In this document: positions 44,999-54,135 of the stretch, one piece after another | How positions within the stretch are numbered: the first letter of the stretch is position 1 | Layout: the number at the start of each line of letters is the position of its first letter | Assembly (NCBI GenBank): GCA_934343915.1 | Contig: CAKRIL010000015.1 | Location: 1 to 64,000 of the forward strand | Direction of reading: 5' to 3' | Length of the DNA stretch: 64,000 bases | Source: an uncultured Lachnospiraceae bacterium | GTDB lineage: Bacteria > Bacillota > Clostridia > Lachnospirales > Lachnospiraceae | The notes under the pieces: generated by a model | What the model saw: only the letters and a program-made list of their open reading frames with translations | What the model was told of the DNA's origin: nothing | Databases searched by the model: none | Translations under genes and position numbers: made by a program

Positions 44999-45015
44999 TA
45001 TAGACCTTCCTCAAA

Positions 45016-45600
45016 CTAATTAATTTTCTTTGCAGCCACATACTCCGCAAGTGTTCCCCACTTGGTATCCTTGTCGGAGAATATAAGCTCCATTCCCTCA
45101 GGTATCGGCCACTTTACGCCAACCTCAGGGTCATTCCATATAATACCGCCCTCATCATTAGGATGGTAAAAATCAGTACACTTATAAGCGAACTCCGCCG
45201 TATCGGATAACACAACGAATCCATGTGCAAAGTTCTTAGGGATAAAGAACTGCTTCCTGTTCTCCTCTGAAAGCTCCACTCCGTACCACTTTCCGAAGGT
45301 CTTAGAGCCCTCCCTTAAGTCTACCGCAACATCGAACACGGTTCCCCTTGCGGCTCTTACAAGCTTGTCCTGAGGGAACTGCTTCTGAAAATGAAGTCCC
45401 CTTATGACACCCTTCTTAGAGCCTGACTGGTTATCCTGTACGAACTGCATGTCGATTCCGGCAGCCGCATAATCATTGTAATTGTATACCTCATAGAAGT
45501 AGCCTCTTGCGTCACCGAACACCTTCGGCTCGATAACCTTAAGTCCCTCTATCTCAACTCCGTCCTCTGTGTAACACTTACTTACTGTAATCTGTCCCAT
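45016..45600 (-). CDS. rmlC: dTDP-4-dehydrorhamnose 3,5-epimerase
   Basis: About 194 residues from the ATG at 45600 (GAGG ten bases upstream; GTG at 45615 is a possible but weaker start). Cupin fold with VFGDARGYFYEVYN, the conserved QDNQSGSKKGVIRGLHFQ (about 55-72) that carries the catalytic His, FDVAVDLREGSKTFGKW, and FIPKNFAHGFVVLSDTAEFAYKC. Third step of dTDP-L-rhamnose synthesis. Part of the rmlD-rmlB-rmlA-rmlC order on the minus strand. Confidence 0.95.
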   Translation of the reverse strand: MGQITVSKCYTEDGVEIEGLKVIEPKVFGDARGYFYEVYNYNDYAAAGIDMQFVQDNQSGSKKGVIRGLHFQKQFPQDKLVRAARGTVFDVAVDLREGSKTFGKWYGVELSEENRKQFFIPKNFAHGFVVLSDTAEFAYKCTDFYHPNDEGGIIWNDPEVGVKWPIPEGMELIFSDKDTKWGTLAEYVAAKKIN

Positions 45601-45655
45601 GGCAAACATCCTCACAAAATATTTATTCCCGGGCAGCCCTGCCCGTCAGTGAATC

Positions 45656-46525
45656 CTAAAGTCCGTTGGCAATCTCAACAAGATACTTTCCGTATGCCGT
45701 CTTAAGCAGCGGCTGCGCAAGCGCAATAAGCTGCTCCCTGTCGATGAAGCCTCTCTTGTATGCAATCTCCTCGATACAGGAAATGTAGAGTCCCTGTCTC
45801 TTCTGGAATGCGGCAACGAAATCGGCGGCATCAAGAAGCGCATCATGATTGCCGGTATCAAGCCATGCAAATCCTCTTCCGAGTGTCTCAACCTGAAGGG
45901 TTCCGCGGCTTAAGTACTCATTGTTGATGCTTGTTATCTCTATCTCGCCTCTTGCAGAAGGCTTGACATTCTTCGCTATCTCAACAACATCATTGTCATA
46001 GAAGTAGAGTCCCGGAACCGCATAGTTGGACTTCGGATGCTCAGGCTTCTCCTCGATTGAGAGAGCCTTTCCTGTCTCGTCGAACTCGACAACTCCGTAT
46101 TCCCTAGGGTCTCTTACATAGTAGCCGAATATGGTGGCACCTGTCTCCCTCGCTGCAACCTTCTGGAGAACCTTTGAAAAGCTCTGTCCGTAGAAAATGT
46201 TGTCACCGAGCACAAGTGCAACACGGTCACTGCCGATGAACTTCTCACCGATGATGAATGCATCGGCAAGTCCCCTCGGTGTCTCCTGAACAGCATACTC
46301 AAGCGTCATTCCGAGCTGGCTTCCGTCGCCTAAGAGCTCCTTAAATACAGGAAGGTCTCTCGGTGTGGAGATTATAAGCACCTCCCTGATGCCCGCAAGC
46401 ATGAGCGTTGAGAGCGGATAATATATCATAGGCTTGTCATATACAGGCATAATCTGCTTGGAGATTGCCTTGGTGAGCGGATAAAGTCTTGTACCGGAGC
46501 CTCCGGCAAGTATAATTCCCTTCAT
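45656..46525 (-). CDS. rmlA: Glucose-1-phosphate thymidylyltransferase
   Basis: 289 residues, standard for RmlA. Nucleotide-binding MKGIILAGGSGTRLYPLT (1-18), DKPMIYYPLSTLMLAGI, LGDNIFYG, EEKPEHPKSNYAVPGLYFYDNDVV and GRGFAWLDTGNHDALLDA. Makes dTDP-glucose from glucose-1-P, first step of the pathway. The phosphoglucomutase at 31445 could provide substrate. Confidence 0.96.
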   Translation of the reverse strand: MKGIILAGGSGTRLYPLTKAISKQIMPVYDKPMIYYPLSTLMLAGIREVLIISTPRDLPVFKELLGDGSQLGMTLEYAVQETPRGLADAFIIGEKFIGSDRVALVLGDNIFYGQSFSKVLQKVAARETGATIFGYYVRDPREYGVVEFDETGKALSIEEKPEHPKSNYAVPGLYFYDNDVVEIAKNVKPSARGEIEITSINNEYLSRGTLQVETLGRGFAWLDTGNHDALLDAADFVAAFQKRQGLYISCIEEIAYKRGFIDREQLIALAQPLLKTAYGKYLVEIANGL

Positions 46526-46571
46526 ATCTTAATCCTTTCCGTAATCCTTACTGTAATCCCTGCTGTGAGGA

Positions 46572-47651
46572 TTACCTGTACATCTCTGCATAGTACTTCT
46601 GGTAATCGCCGCTTGTCACGTTCTTCATCCAGTCCTCATGCTCAAAATACCACTTGATTGTGAGCTTTATTCCGTCCTTGAACATGGTATCAGGAACCCA
46701 GCCTACCGCAGCCTTGATCTTGTCAGGTGCAATTGCGTAGCGTCTGTCATGTCCCTTGCGGTCTGCGACATATGTGATAAGCCCCTCGTTGATATGAGCC
46801 TTTCTAGGGTCTGAGTCAGGAAGCATCTCGTTGAGTGTCTCAAGGATAATCTTTATGATCTCAATGTTCTGCTTCTCGTTGTGTCCGCCGATGTTGTAGC
46901 GCTCGCCGAGCACGCCCTGCTCCTGAACCATATCGATAGCCTTAGCATGATCCTCAACATAGAGCCAGTCTCTTACGTTCTTTCCGTCGCCGTATACAGG
47001 AAGCTTCTTTCCCGAAAGCGCATTGTTGATGATGAGCGGAATGAGCTTCTCAGGGAACTGGTAAGGACCGTAGTTGTTGCTGCAGTTGGTTATATTGGCA
47101 GGGAAATGATATGTGTCAATATAAGCCTTCACAAGCATATCCGATGAAGCCTTGCTTGCGGAATAAGGGCTGTGAGGGTCAATCGGTGTTGTCTCATAGA
47201 AGAATGCGGTATCGTCATCAGGAAGTGAACCGTACACCTCGTCAGTTGATACATGGAGGAACTTCTTTCCCTCCTTGTATGAGCCGTCAGGAAGCTCCCA
47301 TGCCTTCTTTGCCGCATTGAGCATTACTGCGGTACCGAGCACATTAGTCTTGACGAACACCTCAGGGTTCTTGATGCTTCTGTCAACATGGCTCTCAGCC
47401 GCAAAGTGAACAACCCTGTCAATGTCGTTCTCGTCAAATATCTTCTCGATTGCCTCCTTGTCACAGATGTCCGCCTTCACGAAGGTGTAGTTAGGTCTGT
47501 CTGCAATATCCTTGAGGTTCTCAAGGTTTCCTGCGTATGTAAGAACATCCACGTTGATGATGCGGATAGTGTCCCCGTACTTCCTGAACATGTAGTGAAT
47601 ATAGTTAGAGCCGATGAAACCGGCTCCTCCGGTTACAAGGTAAGTTCTCAT
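46572..47651 (-). CDS. rmlB: dTDP-glucose 4,6-dehydratase
   Basis: 359 residues of the extended SDR type. NAD motif VTGGAGFIGSNY (about 6-17), HFAAESHVDRSI (about 80-92), the YSASKASSDMLV active-site Tyr-Lys region (about 168-180), NCSNNYGPYQFPEKLIPLII, and RDWLYVEDHAKAID. Converts dTDP-glucose to 4-keto-6-deoxyglucose, second step of rhamnose synthesis. It follows rmlD on the same strand after 60 bases. Confidence 0.96.
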   Translation of the reverse strand: MRTYLVTGGAGFIGSNYIHYMFRKYGDTIRIINVDVLTYAGNLENLKDIADRPNYTFVKADICDKEAIEKIFDENDIDRVVHFAAESHVDRSIKNPEVFVKTNVLGTAVMLNAAKKAWELPDGSYKEGKKFLHVSTDEVYGSLPDDDTAFFYETTPIDPHSPYSASKASSDMLVKAYIDTYHFPANITNCSNNYGPYQFPEKLIPLIINNALSGKKLPVYGDGKNVRDWLYVEDHAKAIDMVQEQGVLGERYNIGGHNEKQNIEIIKIILETLNEMLPDSDPRKAHINEGLITYVADRKGHDRRYAIAPDKIKAAVGWVPDTMFKDGIKLTIKWYFEHEDWMKNVTSGDYQKYYAEMYR

Positions 47652-47711
47652 ATTAAAATTCTCCTTTTATTTTTCTTATATCAAATGTCACAAAGCATAG
47701 CCATATGTATG

Positions 47712-48578
47712 TTACCATAAGTCCCTTGATAATTCAAGATGCTCATCAAGTGCCTTCTCCCAGTCAGCGAATGTATAACCGCCGACAAGACGGAACATAT
47801 AATTGTCAAGAACTGAATAAGCAGGTCGCGATGCTGAATCCGGATGTGCAGCCTGATACTCGGCAGTGCTTACATGAATAACCTTGGTGCTCTTTCCTGT
47901 CTTCTTAAATATCGCCTCAGTAAAATCAGCCCATGAGCAGCAGCCCTCACAGGTTCCGTGATAAAGGCCGTAGTTCTCGGTAGGAATGAGCCAGCTTATC
48001 GCTCTTGCAAGCTCCATTGCGCTTGTAGGTGAACCAATCTGGTCATCAACAACCGTAATCTCATCATGTGTCTCTGAGAGCTTAAGCATTGTTCTCAAGA
48101 AGTTCTTGCCGTCGCCGTATAACCATGCGGTACGGACAATAAAGAAGTGCTTTGAAAATTCTTTTACAAAGTTCTCTCCCGCAAGCTTAGTGAAGCCATA
48201 CATGCTCTTAGGTCCTACGGCATCGAATTCCGTGTACGGGCTTTTTGCATCACCGCCGAACACGTAATCTGTCGATACATGAACAAGCTTAGCGCCGAAC
48301 TTTTCCGCCGCTATTGCAAGATTTCTCGGGCCTATCGCATTAATCTTGTATGCAAGCTCCTTATTCACCTCACATGCATCAACCGCCGTGTATGCTGCGC
48401 AGTTCACAATGGCATAAGGCATCTCCTTCTCCATAAATGCAAGTACTGCGTCGATATTCGTTATATCAAGCTCCGCAACATCAGTATTCACAAGCTCGTA
48501 TTCTGAATTGCCCTCCAACACCTTGTTCATCGCTCTTCCAAGCTGTCCGTTGCAGCCTGTGATAATTAACTTTTTCAT
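47712..48578 (-). CDS. rmlD: dTDP-4-dehydrorhamnose reductase
   Basis: 288 residues, SDR fold. TGCNGQLGRAM (about 7-17), NCAAYTAVDACE (about 59-70), STDYVFGGDAKSPYTEFD (about 103-120), YGFTKLAGENFV with the active Tyr and Lys, and VRTAWLYG. Final step giving dTDP-L-rhamnose. First of the four rml genes in the direction of transcription. Confidence 0.95.
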   Translation of the reverse strand: MKKLIITGCNGQLGRAMNKVLEGNSEYELVNTDVAELDITNIDAVLAFMEKEMPYAIVNCAAYTAVDACEVNKELAYKINAIGPRNLAIAAEKFGAKLVHVSTDYVFGGDAKSPYTEFDAVGPKSMYGFTKLAGENFVKEFSKHFFIVRTAWLYGDGKNFLRTMLKLSETHDEITVVDDQIGSPTSAMELARAISWLIPTENYGLYHGTCEGCCSWADFTEAIFKKTGKSTKVIHVSTAEYQAAHPDSASRPAYSVLDNYMFRLVGGYTFADWEKALDEHLELSRDLW

Positions 48579-48625
48579 ATTCTTTTCCTTTCGCGGTTTA
48601 GTATTTATTTTATTAAATTATAGGC

Positions 48626-50620
48626 TTATAAGCTGCACTGTCTTATAAGTATCTCCCATATGCTGTAAAAAATAATGAATGCGGATATAAGCATACATAC
48701 CGTATTATATTTTACTTTATCCCAATTTACGTTGACCTTATTAAAGCTCAGAGTGAACAGTACCGGAAACAGCAGCGGTATATAATATCTTCCCTGTACA
48801 CCCGCCATGGTCGTCCTGCCGACCTCCGTATAGCTTAGATACATCGAAGTCCATATAAGACACATGACACCGAACACAAGGAAATATATCATCGCCTTTA
48901 ACCATACCGGCATACCCTGTGCAGTCCATTTTTTCTTATCATTCTGAACATACACGGTGTTCTCTGATGTAAGCGTAATCGACACAAGGTATATTACAAT
49001 AACATAGGTCAGGCTTCCCGCACCGAGGTATGCCATAAAATCAAGTGCCGGAGTACCTATTCCGTAGTCCCACAGATGCTGCCACATAGTCGTAAGAAGC
49101 AGTGCTGCATAGCCTATCGGATTGGAAAATACCGCACTCAACTGTCCTGCATGGCTCGTCGTACCGCCTCTTAAGTCGCCCTCTGTTGATGGACTTATAA
49201 GTGCCGGCAGCACGAATGTGCTCAATATCGCGAGCAACACGATAATCACGCCCGCCTTCATTATTCTCTCCTGCTTCCTGTCCTTGAATATTCTGTGAGG
49301 AAGAAATACTCCGAGGAGAATAAGCGGAATATATATTGATTTTCTTGAAGAGCCATAAGCCATACCACCTATGAACACAAGATATTCCCACCATGTAATC
49401 TTCTTGTCCGTGAACATAAGATAGAACAGGTATGCCATTCCGAGGAATAAAAAGCCTGTAACTATCGTGTCATATGATATCGTAGCCGCAAGATACATCG
49501 GCGTAGGCATAAGCGCAACCGCATTCATTATCAGCTTTCCCTTCGGGAGCTTTCTCACTGCGAAGAACACAACCACTATATACATAAGCATATTTGTAAA
49601 TCTCAGCAGCATGTAGGTAAAGCCGAACGGAACACCTGCAAGCTTACAGATATTGCAGGTAACTGCCATAAATACATAAGAGAACGTGGCAAACCCGCTT
49701 GTTCCCCAATGGTGCGATGTCACCGGGTCTGCTTCGCTCGGTGTTGACAGCTCATTAACCCTCTCGCGCACATACTTGTACTCCTCATATGATGTGCTGT
49801 ACTCAAACGGCAGATTATGAACGCCTCCGTCTATATAATCATTGAGAAAGCTGTTATATTCATAGCTGCCCGTAATATCGAGCCAGTATACGCTCCTAAG
49901 GTGTGTCTCCTCATCCCAGCCAACTCTCGAAAGCGGCATGGCAAGGCAGAATATGAAGCCCGCGCATAAGCCCGCAATCAAAAAGCCGTATTCAAGCTTT
50001 TTCGCGACAATGTCTCTCAAGACTATCAGAAGTCCCGCGCAGAAAACCGCAAGAAACACAAATATAAATCTGAAGTAGTTGAATGCAGCCACATTCCTTA
50101 CGGCAACACTCATAATCTCTACATCATTCTCAAGCTCCGGTGTATTGTTATCAACAGGAATAATCCATATTCCCTTCGCATTCTTATTCACATTCACCGT
50201 GGAACGCGATATATATATCGGATTGGCATCCTTAATCACACAGCTCTCAATGTATCCGAATCTGTTCTCATACTGCACAACTATGTCAAAATATGCCGCC
50301 GACTCATTGGAATACTCAATCTCCAGCTTACTCACATATCTGTCCGGCTCAATATAATAGCAGCTTTCTCCATTATAGGCATCATACTCATCATTGCTTC
50401 GGTATTCCAGTCCTTCCTCAGGCTTTCCTTCCACCACGTCGGACTTGTCAAACACCTTCGTCGAATATGCAATGCTCTTTACGCCTTTTTCATCACTGCT
50501 CATTGTGATAAGCTTAATATTTGCAAAAAGCTCAACAATCAATGAAGCCACAATACTTATTGTGGCTACAGTTACAATCCTTATTAAATATTTTTTTATG
50601 TCTGTCTTGTTAGCGGACAT
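48626..50620 (-). CDS. DUF2142-like multi-pass membrane protein
   Basis: 664 residues: one membrane helix (about 12-32), an extracellular beta-type region (about 40-185), then about eleven helices. The segment GWDEETHLRSVYWLDITG (about 233-250) with an acidic residue followed by H is the mark of DUF2142 and of GT-C-like membrane glycosyltransferases; SRKSIYIPLILLGVFLP matches too. The most likely role is adding a side sugar to the exported rhamnose polymer from a polyprenyl donor, by analogy. It lies between the LCP and rmlD genes. Confidence 0.78.
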   Translation of the reverse strand: MSANKTDIKKYLIRIVTVATISIVASLIVELFANIKLITMSSDEKGVKSIAYSTKVFDKSDVVEGKPEEGLEYRSNDEYDAYNGESCYYIEPDRYVSKLEIEYSNESAAYFDIVVQYENRFGYIESCVIKDANPIYISRSTVNVNKNAKGIWIIPVDNNTPELENDVEIMSVAVRNVAAFNYFRFIFVFLAVFCAGLLIVLRDIVAKKLEYGFLIAGLCAGFIFCLAMPLSRVGWDEETHLRSVYWLDITGSYEYNSFLNDYIDGGVHNLPFEYSTSYEEYKYVRERVNELSTPSEADPVTSHHWGTSGFATFSYVFMAVTCNICKLAGVPFGFTYMLLRFTNMLMYIVVVFFAVRKLPKGKLIMNAVALMPTPMYLAATISYDTIVTGFLFLGMAYLFYLMFTDKKITWWEYLVFIGGMAYGSSRKSIYIPLILLGVFLPHRIFKDRKQERIMKAGVIIVLLAILSTFVLPALISPSTEGDLRGGTTSHAGQLSAVFSNPIGYAALLLTTMWQHLWDYGIGTPALDFMAYLGAGSLTYVIVIYLVSITLTSENTVYVQNDKKKWTAQGMPVWLKAMIYFLVFGVMCLIWTSMYLSYTEVGRTTMAGVQGRYYIPLLFPVLFTLSFNKVNVNWDKVKYNTVCMLISAFIIFYSIWEILIRQCSL

Positions 50621-50641
50621 ATTAAATCCTCATTTCTCCCA

Positions 50642-51760
50642 TTACTGATAGATATTGTCAGGATAGTAGTTCTTCTCATACAATGCCTGAAGATAATCGC
50701 TTATATCCTGTATTCTTGATGTCGGCGTGTAATCCTCAACACCGAAAAGATACTTATGAAGCTCGCTGACATTCGATTCGAGTGTCATGGCAAATACAGG
50801 GTCTGCAATGTTAAGCTCAGGCACCTTCTTCATTGAACCAAACTTCTCGAACGGGAAGCCCGCCTGGTCTGCAAGCGAGAATTCAAATACGCTTGGAACC
50901 ATGCTCAGAATATCACTTGCCGGAACGCTCGTTACCACGTTATCGAGAACGCCGTTGATTGCATTGGTAAGCTGATTGAGATTCATCTTCTTAGCCTTCT
51001 CAAATATAAGGCTTATAACCTTTCTCTGTCTCTCCGCACGTCCGTAATCAAGTGTGCCGTCAGCGTATCTTATACGGCAGTACGCTGTTGCCTGAATACC
51101 GTCAAGATGAACCATGCCCGAATTAGGAACTGTCTCATATGTTCTTCCTGTATTGAGTCCCGTATCCCTTAAGTATTCATTGAGCCAGTACAGCTCCTGC
51201 TCCGTAATCTCAAGGTCTATTCCTCCGACAGCATCAACAATTCTTATAAGTGCCTCAAAATTAACCATGACATAATCCGTGATATTAAGGTCAAGATTAA
51301 GATTAACCATGCTTATCGTAGCCTCAGCTCCGGAATAGAAGAATGCCTCCGTCGCCTTCCTGTATGTGTCAGGATATTTTCCCGACTTAGGAACCATGAG
51401 CAGTGTATCTCTGTATACCGATACAAGCTTAACCTCCTTGGTATCGTTATTGAGACTTGCAATAATTATCGCATCGGTATTTCCCTCTCCGGTGCTTGTC
51501 ATTGCCTCAATAGAGTTATCTCTTGCATCCGTTCCGAGCAGAAGATAATTGGTATATCCCTTAAGTGTCTCATTTGCCTTAACCTCAGGAGCAATAACAA
51601 GGTCAATCGCATCTCTGTCTATCTCCTGTATCTCGAGCCTGCTGAACTTGTCGACTATATACCATGCAACAACCACAACCAAGAGCACAACTATCTCAAA
51701 AAAGAAGAGCAGCGTCTTCTGCCATACCTTCATCTTTCTCTTTTTCTTTCTACCTGACAT
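50642..51760 (-). CDS. LytR-CpsA-Psr (LCP) family glycopolymer ligase
   Basis: About 372 residues from the ATG at 51760, which has GGGG six bases upstream; an in-frame TTG at 51790 is less likely. Basic N terminus, one membrane helix (about 15-38), then the LCP domain outside: YLLLGTDARDNSIE (about 73-86), TDAIIIASLNNDTKEVKLVSVYRDTLLMV (about 95-125), NFEALIRIVDAVGGIDLEI, YCRIRYADGTLDYGRAERQRKVI with the conserved Arg residues. It should transfer the finished polymer from undecaprenyl phosphate to peptidoglycan. Next gene upstream is the initiating transferase. Confidence 0.94.
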   Translation of the reverse strand: MSGRKKKRKMKVWQKTLLFFFEIVVLLVVVVAWYIVDKFSRLEIQEIDRDAIDLVIAPEVKANETLKGYTNYLLLGTDARDNSIEAMTSTGEGNTDAIIIASLNNDTKEVKLVSVYRDTLLMVPKSGKYPDTYRKATEAFFYSGAEATISMVNLNLDLNITDYVMVNFEALIRIVDAVGGIDLEITEQELYWLNEYLRDTGLNTGRTYETVPNSGMVHLDGIQATAYCRIRYADGTLDYGRAERQRKVISLIFEKAKKMNLNQLTNAINGVLDNVVTSVPASDILSMVPSVFEFSLADQAGFPFEKFGSMKKVPELNIADPVFAMTLESNVSELHKYLFGVEDYTPTSRIQDISDYLQALYEKNYYPDNIYQ

Positions 51761-51800
51761 CTTAATCCCCAATTCTTTCTCTAATTCCAATTCTACGTGA

Positions 51801-53183
51801 CTAATATGCGTTCTTATTCACAAATCCCTTAAAAAGTGTCTGGAATAAAATCGATATATCAAAGAAGAATGTCCAATTCTCAATATAATACAGGTCATAC
51901 TCAATTCTCTTCTCTATTGAAGTATTGCCTCTGTATCCGTTAATCTGCGCCCAGCCGGTCATTCCCGGTCTTACCTGATGCTTTATCATATATCTCGGGA
52001 TCTGCTCCCTGAACTGCTCAACAAAATTAGGCTGCTCAGGTCTCGGCCCTACAAGGCTCATATCTCCCTTAAGCACATTGAAAAGCTGTGGAAGCTCGTC
52101 AAGACTGAACTTTCTTATAACCTTACCTACCTTGGTTGTTCTGTCATCATTCGCCGTTGTAAAGTGGAGCTCGTCACATCTGTCCGTTCTCATTGAACGG
52201 AACTTGTACATGACAAAGTTCCTGTTGTGAAGTCCGACGCGCTCCTGCTTATATATCACAGCTCCCTTTGAGCTTACCTTCACCGCAAGTGCAACAATGA
52301 GCATGAGCGGCGAAAAAAGAATGATAAGCAGAAATGAACCTACAATATCGCCAAATCTCTTTATGAATCTGTTAAAGCTTCCGTTGAGCGGAACTCTTCG
52401 TATGTTGATGACAGGGAGACCCAATAAATCCTCGGTATACGGTCTCGTCGGAATGACATTGTTGTAATCAGGAATGAACTTCGTGTGGACACCCGACTTC
52501 TCACATACTGCAACAATTCCTTCAAGCTTCACATACTCGGCAATGCTGAGTGTTATCGCTATCTCATCAAGCTCATTCTCCATGAGAAGTGCTTCAAGCC
52601 TGTCAATCTTACCGATTACTTCCTCACCGCGGTACTTTGTCCCGATGCTCACATTGTCATCAAGTATTCCCATTATGTGATAGCCCCACTGCGGGTTGCC
52701 CTTTATTCTGTCAATATATCCCTCCGCCGCACGGCTGTAGCCGACAAGGAGAATATGCTTCTGGTTAAAGCCCTTATTTCTTATGTTGCGCAGAATACGT
52801 CTGATCAGGTTCCTGAACACAATCTCAACCGTGTTGTTGATGACATAGAATATGAACATCATCTGTCTTGAAAAATGATCCTGATGCAGCATATACAATG
52901 ACAGTATGAAAATAACGAGTCCGGCGGTGTTGGATTTGATTATGTTGCCCGCCTCTTCCTTCACCGTCTGCACGCGCTTAGGACTATATACATTAAAAAA
53001 ATAGTATAGAATAAGATATAACGGTATTATGCATACAAGTCCGGTTATATACATGGTATTCATCATCGTATGCCCGTCAGAGAGGAACTTGACCGCCCAG
53101 GCAAGTGCATATGATACCGCTATAATAAATGCATCTAAAAGCACATGTAATCTGTTAAAATATTTCTGATTACTTTTAATCAC
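51801..53183 (-). CDS. Undecaprenyl-phosphate sugar phosphotransferase (WbaP/CpsE-like)
   Basis: About 460 residues from a GTG at 53183 (GGAGG five bases upstream) that overlaps the preceding stop by 4 bases (GTGA). Four membrane helices, a Rossmann-like CoA-binding-type domain (about 130-250; HILLVGYSRAAEGYIDRI), another helix (about 275-295), then the catalytic PGPT domain: IYKQERVGLHNRNFVMYKFRSMRTD, LDELPQLFNVLKGDMSLVGPRPE, RPGMTGWAQINGYRG. It attaches the first sugar-1-P to the lipid carrier. Confidence 0.94.
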   Translation of the reverse strand: MIKSNQKYFNRLHVLLDAFIIAVSYALAWAVKFLSDGHTMMNTMYITGLVCIIPLYLILYYFFNVYSPKRVQTVKEEAGNIIKSNTAGLVIFILSLYMLHQDHFSRQMMFIFYVINNTVEIVFRNLIRRILRNIRNKGFNQKHILLVGYSRAAEGYIDRIKGNPQWGYHIMGILDDNVSIGTKYRGEEVIGKIDRLEALLMENELDEIAITLSIAEYVKLEGIVAVCEKSGVHTKFIPDYNNVIPTRPYTEDLLGLPVINIRRVPLNGSFNRFIKRFGDIVGSFLLIILFSPLMLIVALAVKVSSKGAVIYKQERVGLHNRNFVMYKFRSMRTDRCDELHFTTANDDRTTKVGKVIRKFSLDELPQLFNVLKGDMSLVGPRPEQPNFVEQFREQIPRYMIKHQVRPGMTGWAQINGYRGNTSIEKRIEYDLYYIENWTFFFDISILFQTLFKGFVNKNAY

Positions 53184-54103
53184 CGGTGCCTCCAATAATT
53201 CTGATTCATTGTGCAGGCCATAACCATTCTGCGCGGCAGCTTTTTATAAGCCCGTCCGAGCTTGTAGCCTGCTAATCTGAAAAAACTGTTAATATAAAAA
53301 TACGGAATGTAATACGCCGCTTTCTCTTGTATAAGCAGCGACGTCATTCTCTTAATATATCTCAGGCCCTCACTCTCAGAAGACACGCTCGAAAACACCT
53401 CCGGGTTGTCCGTCTGTGAGACTCCAAGATCAAAATTCCTGTGAAACTGCTGCATATTGCTGTAATTATGCGAATGTATAACCTCCGCCTCCGCCTTATA
53501 GTATACCCCATATCCAGCCATTAGAAACTTATATGCCATAATCATATCTTCATTAAAGATAGTTCTTTTAATGAAGCCGCCCTGCTCAATATATTTCTTT
53601 CTGTCGTACATAGCACATACATCCGAGCAAAAGAACGCCTTTATTCCAAGCCGTTCTATATCTGCTCTGTATTTAATACTGCTTTTATCGGGATAATTGA
53701 ACTGCCTTGCAAGCCTCTCAATAATACGGCAATTCTCATTCGGAAGCTGTCTTGCATAGGCAACAGCAATTCCGTCAGCCTTAAAGCATTCCAACAGCTC
53801 CGCCACAAGCCTGTCATTCTTCGGAACGGCATCCTGTGTCATGAGCAGACAGTAGTCGGCATCAGAGCTCATTATTCCCTCATGCCTTGTTCTGCCATGG
53901 TCAAATTCATCAGGTTCAATATATCTGACCGATATATCCCCATTATACTTAAACCTGTTCTCATCATAATTGTGCGTGCCCGTGTTAATCACATACACAT
54001 GTCTTACAGGCACCGACTGTGCCTCCAGCATATGAAGAAGTCTTTCATACTTCCTGTCAGGATTGCACACCGGTATGATAACATCTACAACAGGATTACT
54101 CAT
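53180..54103 (-). CDS. GT2-family glycosyltransferase (rhamnosyltransferase-like)
   Basis: 307 residues. VDVIIPVCNPDRKYERLLHML (5-25), VRYIEPDEFDHGRTRHEGIMSSDADYCLLMTQDAVPKN (about 60-97; TQDA in place of DxD, usual in rhamnosyltransferases), FNEDMIMAYKFLMAGYGVYYKAEAEVIHSHNYS (about 185-218). Matches the subgroup that uses dTDP-rhamnose, consistent with the rml genes downstream. First gene of the polysaccharide run after the YbbR gene. Confidence 0.88.
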   Translation of the reverse strand: MSNPVVDVIIPVCNPDRKYERLLHMLEAQSVPVRHVYVINTGTHNYDENRFKYNGDISVRYIEPDEFDHGRTRHEGIMSSDADYCLLMTQDAVPKNDRLVAELLECFKADGIAVAYARQLPNENCRIIERLARQFNYPDKSSIKYRADIERLGIKAFFCSDVCAMYDRKKYIEQGGFIKRTIFNEDMIMAYKFLMAGYGVYYKAEAEVIHSHNYSNMQQFHRNFDLGVSQTDNPEVFSSVSSESEGLRYIKRMTSLLIQEKAAYYIPYFYINSFFRLAGYKLGRAYKKLPRRMVMACTMNQNYWRHR

Positions 54104-54135
54104 ATCTTTCCTCTCTCCGGCAGCCGCATTCAGCT

